14,109 bases of DNA from Lentimicrobiaceae bacterium. Its GTDB lineage: Bacteria; Bacteroidota; Bacteroidia; Bacteroidales; JALOCA01. Made by a program: the position numbers and the translations under genes. The notes beneath the pieces are model-generated. The model was not told the DNA's origin and searched no databases. It worked only from the letters and a program-made list of their open reading frames with translations. How positions within the stretch are numbered: position 1 is the stretch's first letter; each line of letters opens with the position of its first letter. This document shows positions 6,661-13,466 of the stretch, piece by piece. The stretch lies in the NCBI GenBank assembly GCA_023227965.1, contig JALOCA010000055.1:1-14109 (forward strand). The letters run 5' to 3'.

Positions 6661-7833
6661 TTATTTTAACAATAAATTATTGATGTCTAATTCAATATTT
6701 TCTGAATATCCAAAGTAAATACCTGTAATTATGCCTTCGCGGTTAATAAGTATGTATCTTGGAAACGAATCTACTTTTAATGTTGACTTTAATTTTGTAT
6801 TACCCATGATTTGTATAATTTCAATTCCATTGTTTTCAATATATTTTTTTGTTTCTTCAATATCGCCTGATGTTATGCCTATAGTGAAAAGCCCAAATGG
6901 TTCATAAGTACTGGCAATTTTGTCGATCATTGGTAATGATTTTTTACAAGGTACACACCATAATTCCCAAAAATCCAACAAAACTATCTTTGACTCCAAA
7001 CTTCGTATATTAATAGTCTTATTATCTAATGTCTGGAATATTATTTCGGGTATTTTTTTCCCTACAAGCTTGTTGGCTAACGTATCAGTAGGGTGTTCAC
7101 CATGTCCATATTTGGATAGGAAGGCAATGTTAACATGTTCATTGTTTCCGATCTGGTTATTAATCATGACATCATCAATAATGAATGATATTGATCGTTT
7201 CCAATTATGCTCCTTGTTTTTCTCTATGCGACTTAACTGTATTGGAATCAATGTTTGCTTATCTATTATCAGGACTTTTGTAATGATTGATGAATTCAGA
7301 TACTGGTCAGATTTGAATTTGAAATGCTTATCATCAGCATCCGAAAGTGAATATCTGACATTTGTTGTATCAATATTAAGAAGATCGGTAATAACCAATT
7401 GTCCTCCGGGCGAACCGAATATATGATTTTTAAAATTTGGTTCTTTCATGTAAAATTTAGATGTAAATACCATGTAGTTAGTATTTTGAAAATAGATATT
7501 TTCAAAGTCCATACTATCCATTTTACTAATAAAGCTAATATTTAGAATAGAATCTTTCTTATCCCGCTCCAGCAAAACTTTACCTGTATTATTCCATATG
7601 TTTCCATTTAACAATGTGTCTATTCTTATTACATTATATTTGATTATGTTTATTTGGGCTTGCTTGTTTAAGAAGGCATTAAATAATTCTGTTAATTCTT
7701 TGGAATCACTTTTATTTTGATTTGGCACAGTAACCAATTCCTCTTTATCCGATAAAGTAGCCTGGGCAATACTATTACAGCAAATCAGAGAGGATAGAAT
7801 TAAAATTAAAAGAAAAACAAATTGAGTTCTCAT
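6661..7833 (-). CDS. Exported TlpA-type thioredoxin-fold protein with large N-terminal domain
   Basis: A 390-aa protein with an N-terminal export signal (hydrophobic core at residues 5-17). Cleavage is plausible after SIAQA (25), or it may be a lipoprotein at Cys18/19. Residues about 45-240 form a beta-rich domain I do not recognise with certainty; comparable positions in related Bacteroidota redoxins hold LolA-like or DUF4369 domains. Residues about 258-388 are a TlpA/AhpC-type thioredoxin fold: LLDFWELWCVPCKK with catalytic pair Cys293-Cys296, and the cis-proline in SFPRY (Pro358). Such proteins reduce or shuffle thiols in the periplasm. The gene stands alone, 288 bp downstream of rpsA and its terminator. 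A 7-of-8 promoter-box match (AATATTTG) lies at 7919-7912. Codon use is more AT-rich (many AAT, ATT, ATA, AAA, TTA) than in the flanking rmuC and rpsA, hinting at a different history. The redox domain is secure; the partner is unknown. Confidence 0.88.
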   Translation of the reverse strand: MRTQFVFLLILILSSLICCNSIAQATLSDKEELVTVPNQNKSDSKELTELFNAFLNKQAQINIIKYNVIRIDTLLNGNIWNNTGKVLLERDKKDSILNISFISKMDSMDFENIYFQNTNYMVFTSKFYMKEPNFKNHIFGSPGGQLVITDLLNIDTTNVRYSLSDADDKHFKFKSDQYLNSSIITKVLIIDKQTLIPIQLSRIEKNKEHNWKRSISFIIDDVMINNQIGNNEHVNIAFLSKYGHGEHPTDTLANKLVGKKIPEIIFQTLDNKTINIRSLESKIVLLDFWELWCVPCKKSLPMIDKIASTYEPFGLFTIGITSGDIEETKKYIENNGIEIIQIMGNTKLKSTLKVDSFPRYILINREGIITGIYFGYSENIELDINNLLLK

Positions 7834-7887
7834 ATATAATTTATTAATGATAAGGTGTTTTATTAAAATTGGTTACAACCCGTCGTA

Positions 7888-7903
7888 AGCTCTGTAAAGA
7901 GCT
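7888..7903 (-). other. Hairpin in the probable leader of the TlpA-type gene
   Basis: Perfect 6-bp stem AGCTCT (7888-7893), loop GTAA, AGAGCT (7898-7903), 55-70 bp upstream of the start codon at 7833. It could fold in the 5' untranslated RNA if transcription begins near 7905, just downstream of the weak promoter-like box at 7912-7919. No regulator can be named. Confidence 0.35.
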
Positions 7904-7976
7904 CGAAAATACAAATATTTTTATAAAAGCAAAACAACGGGTATATTTTCCCAGCGGGTGCAAACTCCGCTTTGTT

Positions 7977-8003
7977 CAGAGCGGCAAAATATTTGCCGCT
8001 CTG
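7977..8003. repeat. Perfect 12-bp inverted repeat with 3-nt loop
   Basis: Arms CAGAGCGGCAAA (7977-7988) and TTTGCCGCTCTG (7992-8003) pair without mismatch around the loop ATA. It lies between the rpsA terminator and the TlpA-type gene. There is no T run on either side, so it is not a standard intrinsic terminator. CCGCT at 7967-7971 can pair with AGCGG at 7980-7984, which would compete with the main stem. It could be an operator, an RNA structure or a REP-like unit. Confidence 0.55.
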
Positions 8004-8070
8004 CCGGGTAATACACTTTGAAAACCTCTGAAACCCTTATTCTTTATAGATGAATTTCTGTTGACTGCAT

Positions 8071-8100
8071 AAAAAAACCGCCCCTGCAATAGGAGCGGTT
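8071..8100 (-). terminator. Intrinsic terminator of rpsA
   Basis: On the minus strand, AACCGCTCCT (8100-8091) pairs with AGGGGCGGTT (8085-8076) around the loop ATTGC. This is a 10-bp stem with one U-G wobble, followed directly by a T run (8077-8071, two of which also close the stem). It lies 21 bp after the rpsA stop codon and is a textbook rho-independent terminator, so rpsA and the downstream TlpA-type gene are probably separate transcripts. Confidence 0.93.
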
Positions 8101-8121
8101 GTAATGTTACCAATGAAAAGG

Positions 8122-10065
8122 TTATTTTTCATCTTCTTTTTCTTTAGCTTCTTTTTCACTTTGTTCCATATCAGATTTGAGGTTCACAAGAGCTTCAATG
8201 TCGCCTAAAGTGGTTTTTTCGAGATTGTCCTTGATTTTTTTCACAGCTTTTTTTGTTGATTTTTCAGCATCATCGGCTTGTGATTGTTCCTGGGCTTTTG
8301 TTGCTGTTTGTGCATCCTGGAAAATTTTGCTGTGTGAAAGAATAATCTTCTTATTATCTTTTGAAAACTCGATTACTTTAAAATCAATGGTTTCGTCAAT
8401 TTTCGCACTAGATCCATCTTCTTTAACAATATGACGCAGAGGAGCAAAACCTTCAACGCCGTAAGGAAGGGTAACTACAACACCTTTGTCGCCTGTACCG
8501 GAAATGGTACCTTTATGCAACGAACCGGGAGTAAAAATACTTTCGAACACATCCCATGGGTTTTCTTCCAATTGTTTATGTCCGAGACTCAGTCTGCGGT
8601 TTTCAACGTCCACATCGAGAACAATCACATCCATTTGTTCACCTATTTTGGTAAACTCGGCAGGATGTTTGATTTTTTTCGACCAGGAGAGGTCACTGAT
8701 ATGGATAAGACCGTCAACACCTTCTTCGAGTTCAACAAAAATTCCAAAGTTGGTAAAGTTACGGACGGTAGCTTTATGTTTCGATTTCACGGGGTATTTT
8801 TCCATGATATTTGCCCATGGGTCGGGTATAAGTTGTTTGATACCCAGTGACATTTTGCGTTCTTCGCGTTCGAGAGTAAGTATAACTCCTTCCACTTCGT
8901 CGCCTACATGGAGAAAATCCTGTGCTGTACGCAGATGCTGGCTCCACGACATTTCTGAAACATGGATAAGACCTTCCACTCCAGGGGCTATTTCGATAAA
9001 TGCACCATAATCGGCTATAACCACTACTTTCCCTTTTACCTTGTCACCCACTTTCATATCGGGATCCAGTGAATCCCAAGGGTGAGGGGTAAGTTGTTTT
9101 AATCCGAGGGCAATACGTTTTTTATTGTCGTCGAAATCGAGAATTACCACTTTTATCTTTTCATCAAGCTGCACGACTTCTTCAGGGTGATTGATTCTGC
9201 CCCACGACAGGTCTGTGATGTGAATAAGTCCATCAACACCGCCAAGGTCAATAAATACACCGTATGAAGTAATATTTTTAACAGTTCCCTCCAGTATTTG
9301 TCCTTTTTCGAGTTTGCTGATGATTTCGGCTTTTTGTTGTTCAAGTTCATCTTCGATAAGCGCTTTGTGCGAAACGACAACGTTTTTATATTCGTGATTG
9401 ATTTTTACAACCTTAAATTCCATTACTTTATCAACATACACATCGTAATCGCGGATGGGTTTCACATCTATCTGCGAACCCGGCAGGAATGCTTCTATTC
9501 CAAAAACGTCCACAATTAGACCGCCTTTGGTGCGACATTTTACATAACCATTAATAATTTCCTGGTTGTCGTAAGCCTGGTTAACACGTTCCCATGATTT
9601 AAGAATGCGTGCTTTTTTGTGCGAAAGCAAAAGTTGTCCGCCCATATCTTCTTGACTATCAACATAAACTTCGATTTTATCTCCAACTTTTATGTCGGGA
9701 TTGTAGCGAAGTTCGGAAAGAGGAATAACACCATCAGATTTAAAACCGATGTTTACTACAACTTCACGGTTATTTTTACCCACGATGGTGCCATTGATTA
9801 CTTCGTGTTCAACAATCTGGCTCAGGGTGTTTCCGTAAATATTTTCCAGGCGTTCATGTTCCTGTTTTGAGTAAGAAGTGTGTTTTTTACCGGTTGCATC
9901 CCAGTCAAACTCTTCCGGTACGACAGGTACAAGAGCTATTTTTGTTTGGGGTTCAGTTTTCGGAGTTTCGGGATTATTGCTCAGGGGTGTTTCAGAGGTT
10001 TCGGAAACTGTATTTTCCTGTTCTTCTTTTTCCGATACATTGTTGACTTCTAATTCTTCAGTCAT
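8122..10065 (-). CDS. rpsA: 30S ribosomal protein S1
   Basis: A 647-aa protein with six S1 (OB-fold RNA-binding) domains at about 85-150, 168-235, 254-323, 341-410, 426-496 and 513-580. The central ones show the classic pattern, e.g. GTVKNITSYGVFIDLGGVDG at 260-279 and ATVRNFTNFGIFVELEEGVD at 432-451, each followed by LIHISDLSW-like segments. Protein S1 binds mRNA and promotes initiation on the 30S subunit, which matters in Bacteroidota because most genes lack Shine-Dalgarno sites. The N-terminus carries an acidic, Thr/Pro-rich extension of about 80 residues, and the C-terminus (580-647) is a charged, Lys/Glu-rich tail. The start ATG at 10065 is preceded by an A-rich stretch, as usual in this phylum. 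The leader contains two hairpins and a promoter-like box, and a strong terminator follows the stop. It is transcribed divergently from the nuo operon. Confidence 0.97.
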   Translation of the reverse strand: MTEELEVNNVSEKEEQENTVSETSETPLSNNPETPKTEPQTKIALVPVVPEEFDWDATGKKHTSYSKQEHERLENIYGNTLSQIVEHEVINGTIVGKNNREVVVNIGFKSDGVIPLSELRYNPDIKVGDKIEVYVDSQEDMGGQLLLSHKKARILKSWERVNQAYDNQEIINGYVKCRTKGGLIVDVFGIEAFLPGSQIDVKPIRDYDVYVDKVMEFKVVKINHEYKNVVVSHKALIEDELEQQKAEIISKLEKGQILEGTVKNITSYGVFIDLGGVDGLIHITDLSWGRINHPEEVVQLDEKIKVVILDFDDNKKRIALGLKQLTPHPWDSLDPDMKVGDKVKGKVVVIADYGAFIEIAPGVEGLIHVSEMSWSQHLRTAQDFLHVGDEVEGVILTLEREERKMSLGIKQLIPDPWANIMEKYPVKSKHKATVRNFTNFGIFVELEEGVDGLIHISDLSWSKKIKHPAEFTKIGEQMDVIVLDVDVENRRLSLGHKQLEENPWDVFESIFTPGSLHKGTISGTGDKGVVVTLPYGVEGFAPLRHIVKEDGSSAKIDETIDFKVIEFSKDNKKIILSHSKIFQDAQTATKAQEQSQADDAEKSTKKAVKKIKDNLEKTTLGDIEALVNLKSDMEQSEKEAKEKEDEK

Positions 10066-10082
10066 TTTTTGTTGATTTTTAT

Positions 10083-10101
10083 GTTTCGGTTTTGCCGAAA
10101 C
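10083..10101 (-). promoter_or_regulatory. Hairpin in the rpsA leader, close to the start codon
   Basis: GTTTCGG (10083-10089) and CCGAAAC (10095-10101) form a perfect 7-bp stem with a 5-nt loop. On the minus strand it ends 17 nt before the rpsA ATG, in an otherwise A-rich leader. Autoregulation of rpsA through a structured leader is known in E. coli; whether this hairpin does the same here is inference. Confidence 0.45.
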
Positions 10102-10127
10102 GGGTTAATAATTAGGTTAATTACACG

Positions 10128-10144
10128 TTACAAAAGCTTTGTAA
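10128..10144 (-). promoter_or_regulatory. Second hairpin in the rpsA leader
   Basis: TTACAAA (10128-10134), loop AGC, TTTGTAA (10138-10144) is a perfect 7-bp stem. It lies between the predicted -7 box and the start-proximal hairpin, so it would be transcribed as part of the rpsA leader. It is AT-rich and weaker than the other stem. Confidence 0.35.
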
Positions 10145-10164
10145 GGCTTTTTGAAAACGGGGTG

Positions 10165-10172
10165 CAAATTTA
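10165..10172 (-). promoter_or_regulatory. Putative -7 promoter box of rpsA
   Basis: The minus strand reads TAAATTTG, an exact match to the Bacteroidota -7 consensus TAnnTTTG. It is about 100 bp upstream of the start codon and predicts transcription from near 10158. No good -33 TTTG element was found at the expected spacing, so the call rests on one box and position. Confidence 0.45.
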
Positions 10173-10877
10173 AAAATATTTTTTTGAAAAAGAATACTTT
10201 AATAAAAATTGTACTTAGTAACCTGAGTTTGGGATAAAATATGTTTTACATCTGCTTGATAATAACCCGTCAGGGGTTTAATACCAATAAAAAAGATTTT
10301 TTATTTCTGTAAATTCACCGTTATGAAATTAATAATTAATGTTCTACGGACAATTTTTTATAAAAAATCAATATTCTATTAACATTAATCGCCTACGGCG
10401 AAATGTAATATGCTGAAATATTACAAGAATAATTTACAACCTTACGCTTAACTCAGGTTTTAAAAATACAAACACTTTGAATAATAGAAATAGAAAATGT
10501 ACGCCCGTGGCTTTGTTTAATGTTTTGATAGTCAATAATACTTTCTTTCACAGAAATCTAAAAAAATATATACGAAAAATCCAAAAAAGGAAAGGAAATG
10601 CATGCTTATTACTATATTTCCCCATGGAGTTATGTTTTTAGGAAAAAATATTTTTTTTCTTGCACTCATTTGTTAATGAGCAAATTTTCAAGAAGGGTGC
10701 TGATACTGTTTTTCTATTACAGATGATTGGCGGAAGTATAATGGTGCAGGCATAAAAAATACCTTTTGCAAAAATCATATTTTATAATGTATTACATTTA
10801 AATGGCTCTTTATTAGTTTATATAATTTAAAATCAAAATAAATAAGGTATTTTTTTATGTATTTTCAAATGAATATT
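10173..10877. other. Long AT-rich intergenic region between divergent rpsA and nuo operon
   Basis: About 700 bp without a convincing gene. It contains a 10-bp inverted repeat (AACCTGAGTT at 10220-10229, AACTCAGGTT at 10450-10459) enclosing a hairpin-rich 220-bp segment. Other elements are a small stem at 10264-10278 (AACCC/GGGTT), a perfect 16-bp A/T palindrome at 10353-10368, two overlapping hairpins at 10382-10424, and a stem at 10665-10680 (CTCATT/AATGAG). A 42-codon open frame (10598-10726) is preceded by an AAGGAAAGG-like stretch but looks like chance. It may be the debris of a small mobile element or repeats; no transposase fragment was recognised. Confidence 0.5.
10382..10424. repeat. 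Two overlapping hairpins in the rpsA-nuoA intergenic region
   Basis: The first stem pairs ACATT-TCGCC (10382-10386 and 10389-10393, with a 2-nt bulge) with GGCGA-AATGT (10397-10406) around the loop TAC. The second pairs GTAATAT (10405-10411) with ATATTAC (10418-10424) around GCTGAA. They share bases 10405-10406, so both cannot be fully formed together. The GC-rich core stands out from AT-rich surroundings. Function unknown. Confidence 0.4.
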
Positions 10878-10885
10878 TAATTTTG
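10878..10885 (+). promoter_or_regulatory. Putative -7 promoter box of the nuo operon
   Basis: TAATTTTG matches the Bacteroidota -7 consensus TAnnTTTG exactly and lies 46 bp before the nuoA ATG, predicting a leader of roughly 40 nt. The upstream T-rich stretch (10850-10860) has no clear -33 TTTG. Confidence 0.45.
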
Positions 10886-10931
10886 GGCTGCTTCAAAAAA
10901 CGAAGTTAGCATACTTAATTTAGATATTAAT

Positions 10932-11282
10932 ATGAGTCCGCAATCGTTAATTTTATTCTTTATTGTAGCCGTTGTACTGGTAGGAGGAGCAATCATTTTT
11001 TCCTATTTTGTGGCGCCAACTTCCTATAATCCACAGAAAGCTGAATCCTATGAATGCGGAATTCCTACTAAGGGTATTACATGGCTTCAGTTTAATGTTG
11101 GGTATTATCTTTTCGCTATCCTTTTCCTAGTGTTCGACGTAGAAACGGTATTTGTATTTCCCTGGGCAGTAGTGATGAAGGATTTGGGATGGGTAGCATT
11201 TATAGAAATTGTAGTTTTTCTTTTCATTTTAGGTTTAGGCTTGCTTTACGCATGGAAAAAACACGCGTTAATATGGGAATAA
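10932..11282 (+). CDS. nuoA: NADH-quinone oxidoreductase subunit A
   Basis: A 116-aa membrane subunit of respiratory complex I. Three membrane helices fall at about 5-28, 58-80 and 88-108. The loop after helix 1 carries the conserved ESYECGIP (38-45, with Cys42), and helix 2 holds FDVETVF (68-74) with the conserved acidic residues Asp69 and Glu71. NuoA sits at the junction of the membrane arm and the quinone site, next to NuoH. Length and order fit NuoA well. It is the first gene of the operon and overlaps nuoB by 10 bp when nuoB starts at 11273. The start ATG at 10932 gives the usual short periplasmic N-terminus. Confidence 0.96.
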   Translation: MSPQSLILFFIVAVVLVGGAIIFSYFVAPTSYNPQKAESYECGIPTKGITWLQFNVGYYLFAILFLVFDVETVFVFPWAVVMKDLGWVAFIEIVVFLFILGLGLLYAWKKHALIWE

Positions 11283-11833
11283 AAATCAAATCAATGCAAT
11301 ACGACGATTTCAAGGATAACGAAACCCTTGAAATCATGAAAAATTCCGGAGGGAATATACTTTTAACTACTATTGATGATATTATAAATTGGGGAAGATC
11401 GAATTCTATTTGGCCTCTCACATTTGCAACGAGTTGCTGCGGTATCGAGATGATGGCTACCGGTGCTTCACGGCATGATTTTGCCCGTTTTGGGATAGAA
11501 GTATATCGTGCAAGTCCGCGTCAGGCAGATGTTATCGTTGTAGCAGGAACTATTGTACATAAAATGGCTCCGGTACTTAAGCGATTGTACGACCAAATGT
11601 CGGATCCAAAATATGTAATTGCGATGGGTTCCTGTGCTATTTCGGGTGGACCATTTTTTTATAATTCATACTCAGTGATTCGTGGAGTGGAACATATCAT
11701 TCCCGTAGATGTGTACGTTCCCGGTTGCCCTCCGCGCCCCGAAGCTTTGCTTTACGGTGTAATGCAATTGCAACGAAAAATAAAAGGAGAGACCATCTCC
11801 GATCCCCGAAACCCAATGAAAGATTACAAATAA
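11273..11833 (+). CDS. nuoB: NADH-quinone oxidoreductase subunit B (N2 iron-sulfur cluster)
   Basis: A 186-aa subunit carrying the terminal [4Fe-4S] cluster N2, which passes electrons to quinone. The four ligands are visible: the tandem Cys55-Cys56 in ATSCCGIEMMA, Cys121 in MGSCAISGG and Cys152 in PGCPPRPEAL. The frame is open back to 11189, but that 28-residue extension lies wholly inside nuoA and is basic and unlike NuoB. The ATG at 11273 overlaps the nuoA stop by 10 bp, a common coupling arrangement. An ATG at 11294 (179 aa) is the alternative start. The soluble protein sits in the peripheral arm against NuoD, NuoI and NuoH. It is followed 10 bp later by nuoC. Confidence 0.95.
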   Translation: MGIKIKSMQYDDFKDNETLEIMKNSGGNILLTTIDDIINWGRSNSIWPLTFATSCCGIEMMATGASRHDFARFGIEVYRASPRQADVIVVAGTIVHKMAPVLKRLYDQMSDPKYVIAMGSCAISGGPFFYNSYSVIRGVEHIIPVDVYVPGCPPRPEALLYGVMQLQRKIKGETISDPRNPMKDYK

Positions 11834-11843
11834 TAAGATTTTA

Positions 11844-12305
11844 ATGAATAAGGAAGAACTTAAATACAGAATAAAAAACTTGGTTCCGGAATCGGAAGTT
11901 TTGGATGATAAGAATTTTCTGACGTTTACGGTAGCCAAAGAATCTTTTTTCCAACTTTGTACAAGTCTGAAAGAAGATAAAGACCTTGCTTTTGATTATC
12001 TTTTTAACCTGAGCGGTGTTGACTGGGAAAGCAAACTGATGGTGGTTTACCATTTGCGTTCTACAAAACATAACCATGAAATTGTAGTAAAAACGAGCAC
12101 AAACGACCGCGAAAATCCGGAAATTGACAGTATTTGCGGCTTATGGAAAACGGCTGAATTTCTGGAAAGGGAAGTGTATGATTTTTTCGGAATAAAATTT
12201 ACCAATCATCCCGATTTACGAAGGCTTTTCCTTGATGAAACCCGCATAGAAGGTTTCCCGTTCCGAAAAGACTATAAAGATGAAATAAATATCATTGAAA
12301 GATAG
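11844..12305 (+). CDS. nuoC: NADH-quinone oxidoreductase subunit C (30 kDa subunit)
   Basis: A 153-aa peripheral-arm subunit. The family signature is at 101-127, where W-x-x-AEFLEREVYDFFGI leads into F-x-x-HPDLRRLF, and is followed by EGFPFRKDY (136-144). The N-terminal part (residues 46-70, with YLFNLSGVDW at 52-61) also fits NuoC. Here C is a separate gene ending 2 bp before nuoD; in several Bacteroidales, C and D are fused into one protein. NuoC has no cofactor and stabilises the NuoB-NuoD core. Start ATG at 11844 follows nuoB by 10 bp. Confidence 0.95.
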   Translation: MNKEELKYRIKNLVPESEVLDDKNFLTFTVAKESFFQLCTSLKEDKDLAFDYLFNLSGVDWESKLMVVYHLRSTKHNHEIVVKTSTNDRENPEIDSICGLWKTAEFLEREVYDFFGIKFTNHPDLRRLFLDETRIEGFPFRKDYKDEINIIER

Positions 12306-12307
12306 TT

Positions 12308-13432
12308 ATGCGTGAAGAAATAAAAGATACCCGTTTCGACAGGGAGGAAGAATACACAATCAACATGGGTCCGCAGCATCCTTCAACTCACGGAGTGCTT
12401 CGTTTCGTACTCAAACTGCAGGGTGAAATTGTCCGTAATGTTGAGCCTCACTGCGGCTACATTCATCGCGGAATCGAAAAAATGTGCGAACACCTTACAT
12501 ACCAGCAAATTATTCATCTGAGCGACAGGCTTGATTATCTTTCGGCACATATCAATAACGAAGCCGTATGTTTATGTGTGGAAAATGCGCTTGAAATAGA
12601 AATTCCCGAAAGGGTGAAGTATATCAGAACCATACTCGATGAACTTACCCGTATACAATCGCACCAGTTGTGGTGGTGTTCGTTCGGAATGGACCTGGGA
12701 GCATTGACCTGTTTTTTCTACGGTTTACGCGACCGCGAATATATCCTTGATATTTTTGAAGAAACAACAGGCGGCAGACTTATACAGAGCTACAACACTC
12801 CGGGCGGCTTGATGCAGGATATTCATCCTGGTTTCCAGAAAAGGGTAAAAGATTTTATCAAATATTTCCGGAAAAAACTTCCCGAATATGGCCAATTGCT
12901 GACCGGCAACGTAATAATGCAGGAAAGATGCAAGAAAATAGGTTATCTCTCTCTCGAAGATGCAATATCTTACGGAGTTACCGGACCTTCAGGCAGAGGC
13001 TCGGGCTGGGCTTGCGATGTGAGAAAGATTCATCCTTACAGTGCTTACGATAAAGTTGACTTTGTGGAACCTCTTTACCGCGATGGTGACACTTTCGCAC
13101 GCTATAAAGTAAGGATTGATGAAATGTGGGAATCAATGAAAATTATTGAACAACTCATTGATAATATTCCCGAAGGCAACTATTCAGTGAAAATGAAGCC
13201 GGTTATAAAACTTCCTGAAGGTGAATATTATCAAAGGGTGGAAGCAGCAAGAGGAGAATTAGGTGTTTATATAATCAGCAAGGGGGATAAGTATCCTTAC
13301 AGATTGAAATTCCGTTCTCCGAACCTGAGTAACCTTTCGGCTATCAACACCATGGTTCATGGTCAGAAAATTGCCGACTTGGTAGCTATCGGTGGTTCGC
13401 TTGATTATGTAATACCAGACATTGACAGATAA
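12308..13432 (+). CDS. nuoD: NADH-quinone oxidoreductase subunit D (49 kDa subunit)
   Basis: A 374-aa subunit that forms the quinone-binding cavity with NuoB. Conserved features are GPQHPSTHGVLR at 21-32 (His28 corresponds to the quinone-contacting His38 of Thermus Nqo4) and DRLDYL at 73-78 (Tyr77 corresponds to Tyr87 of Nqo4). Further conserved segments are GGRLIQSYNTPGG at 155-167, GVTGPSGRGSG at 223-233, EAARGELG at 312-319 and the C-terminal IGGSLDYVIPDIDR. It is slightly shorter than many NuoD proteins at the N-terminus but all core motifs are intact. The next gene, 34 bp downstream, is nuoH, so nuoE, nuoF and nuoG are not in their usual position. This suggests the peripheral arm lacks the NADH module, unless those genes lie elsewhere. 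Confidence 0.97.
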   Translation: MREEIKDTRFDREEEYTINMGPQHPSTHGVLRFVLKLQGEIVRNVEPHCGYIHRGIEKMCEHLTYQQIIHLSDRLDYLSAHINNEAVCLCVENALEIEIPERVKYIRTILDELTRIQSHQLWWCSFGMDLGALTCFFYGLRDREYILDIFEETTGGRLIQSYNTPGGLMQDIHPGFQKRVKDFIKYFRKKLPEYGQLLTGNVIMQERCKKIGYLSLEDAISYGVTGPSGRGSGWACDVRKIHPYSAYDKVDFVEPLYRDGDTFARYKVRIDEMWESMKIIEQLIDNIPEGNYSVKMKPVIKLPEGEYYQRVEAARGELGVYIISKGDKYPYRLKFRSPNLSNLSAINTMVHGQKIADLVAIGGSLDYVIPDIDR

Positions 13433-13466
13433 TTAACAAAAGATAGTATCATTCATATACTTATAT

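Noticed and set aside
10173..10931. tRNA, riboswitch, CRISPR array or transposase remnant in the long intergenic region
   Set aside because: No cloverleaf, no regularly spaced direct repeats and no transposase-like translation were found by eye; only simple hairpins are present.
11189..11272. Upstream extension of nuoB to 11189
   Set aside because: The extra 28 residues are encoded entirely within nuoA in another frame and do not look like NuoB; starts at 11273 or 11294 are more plausible.
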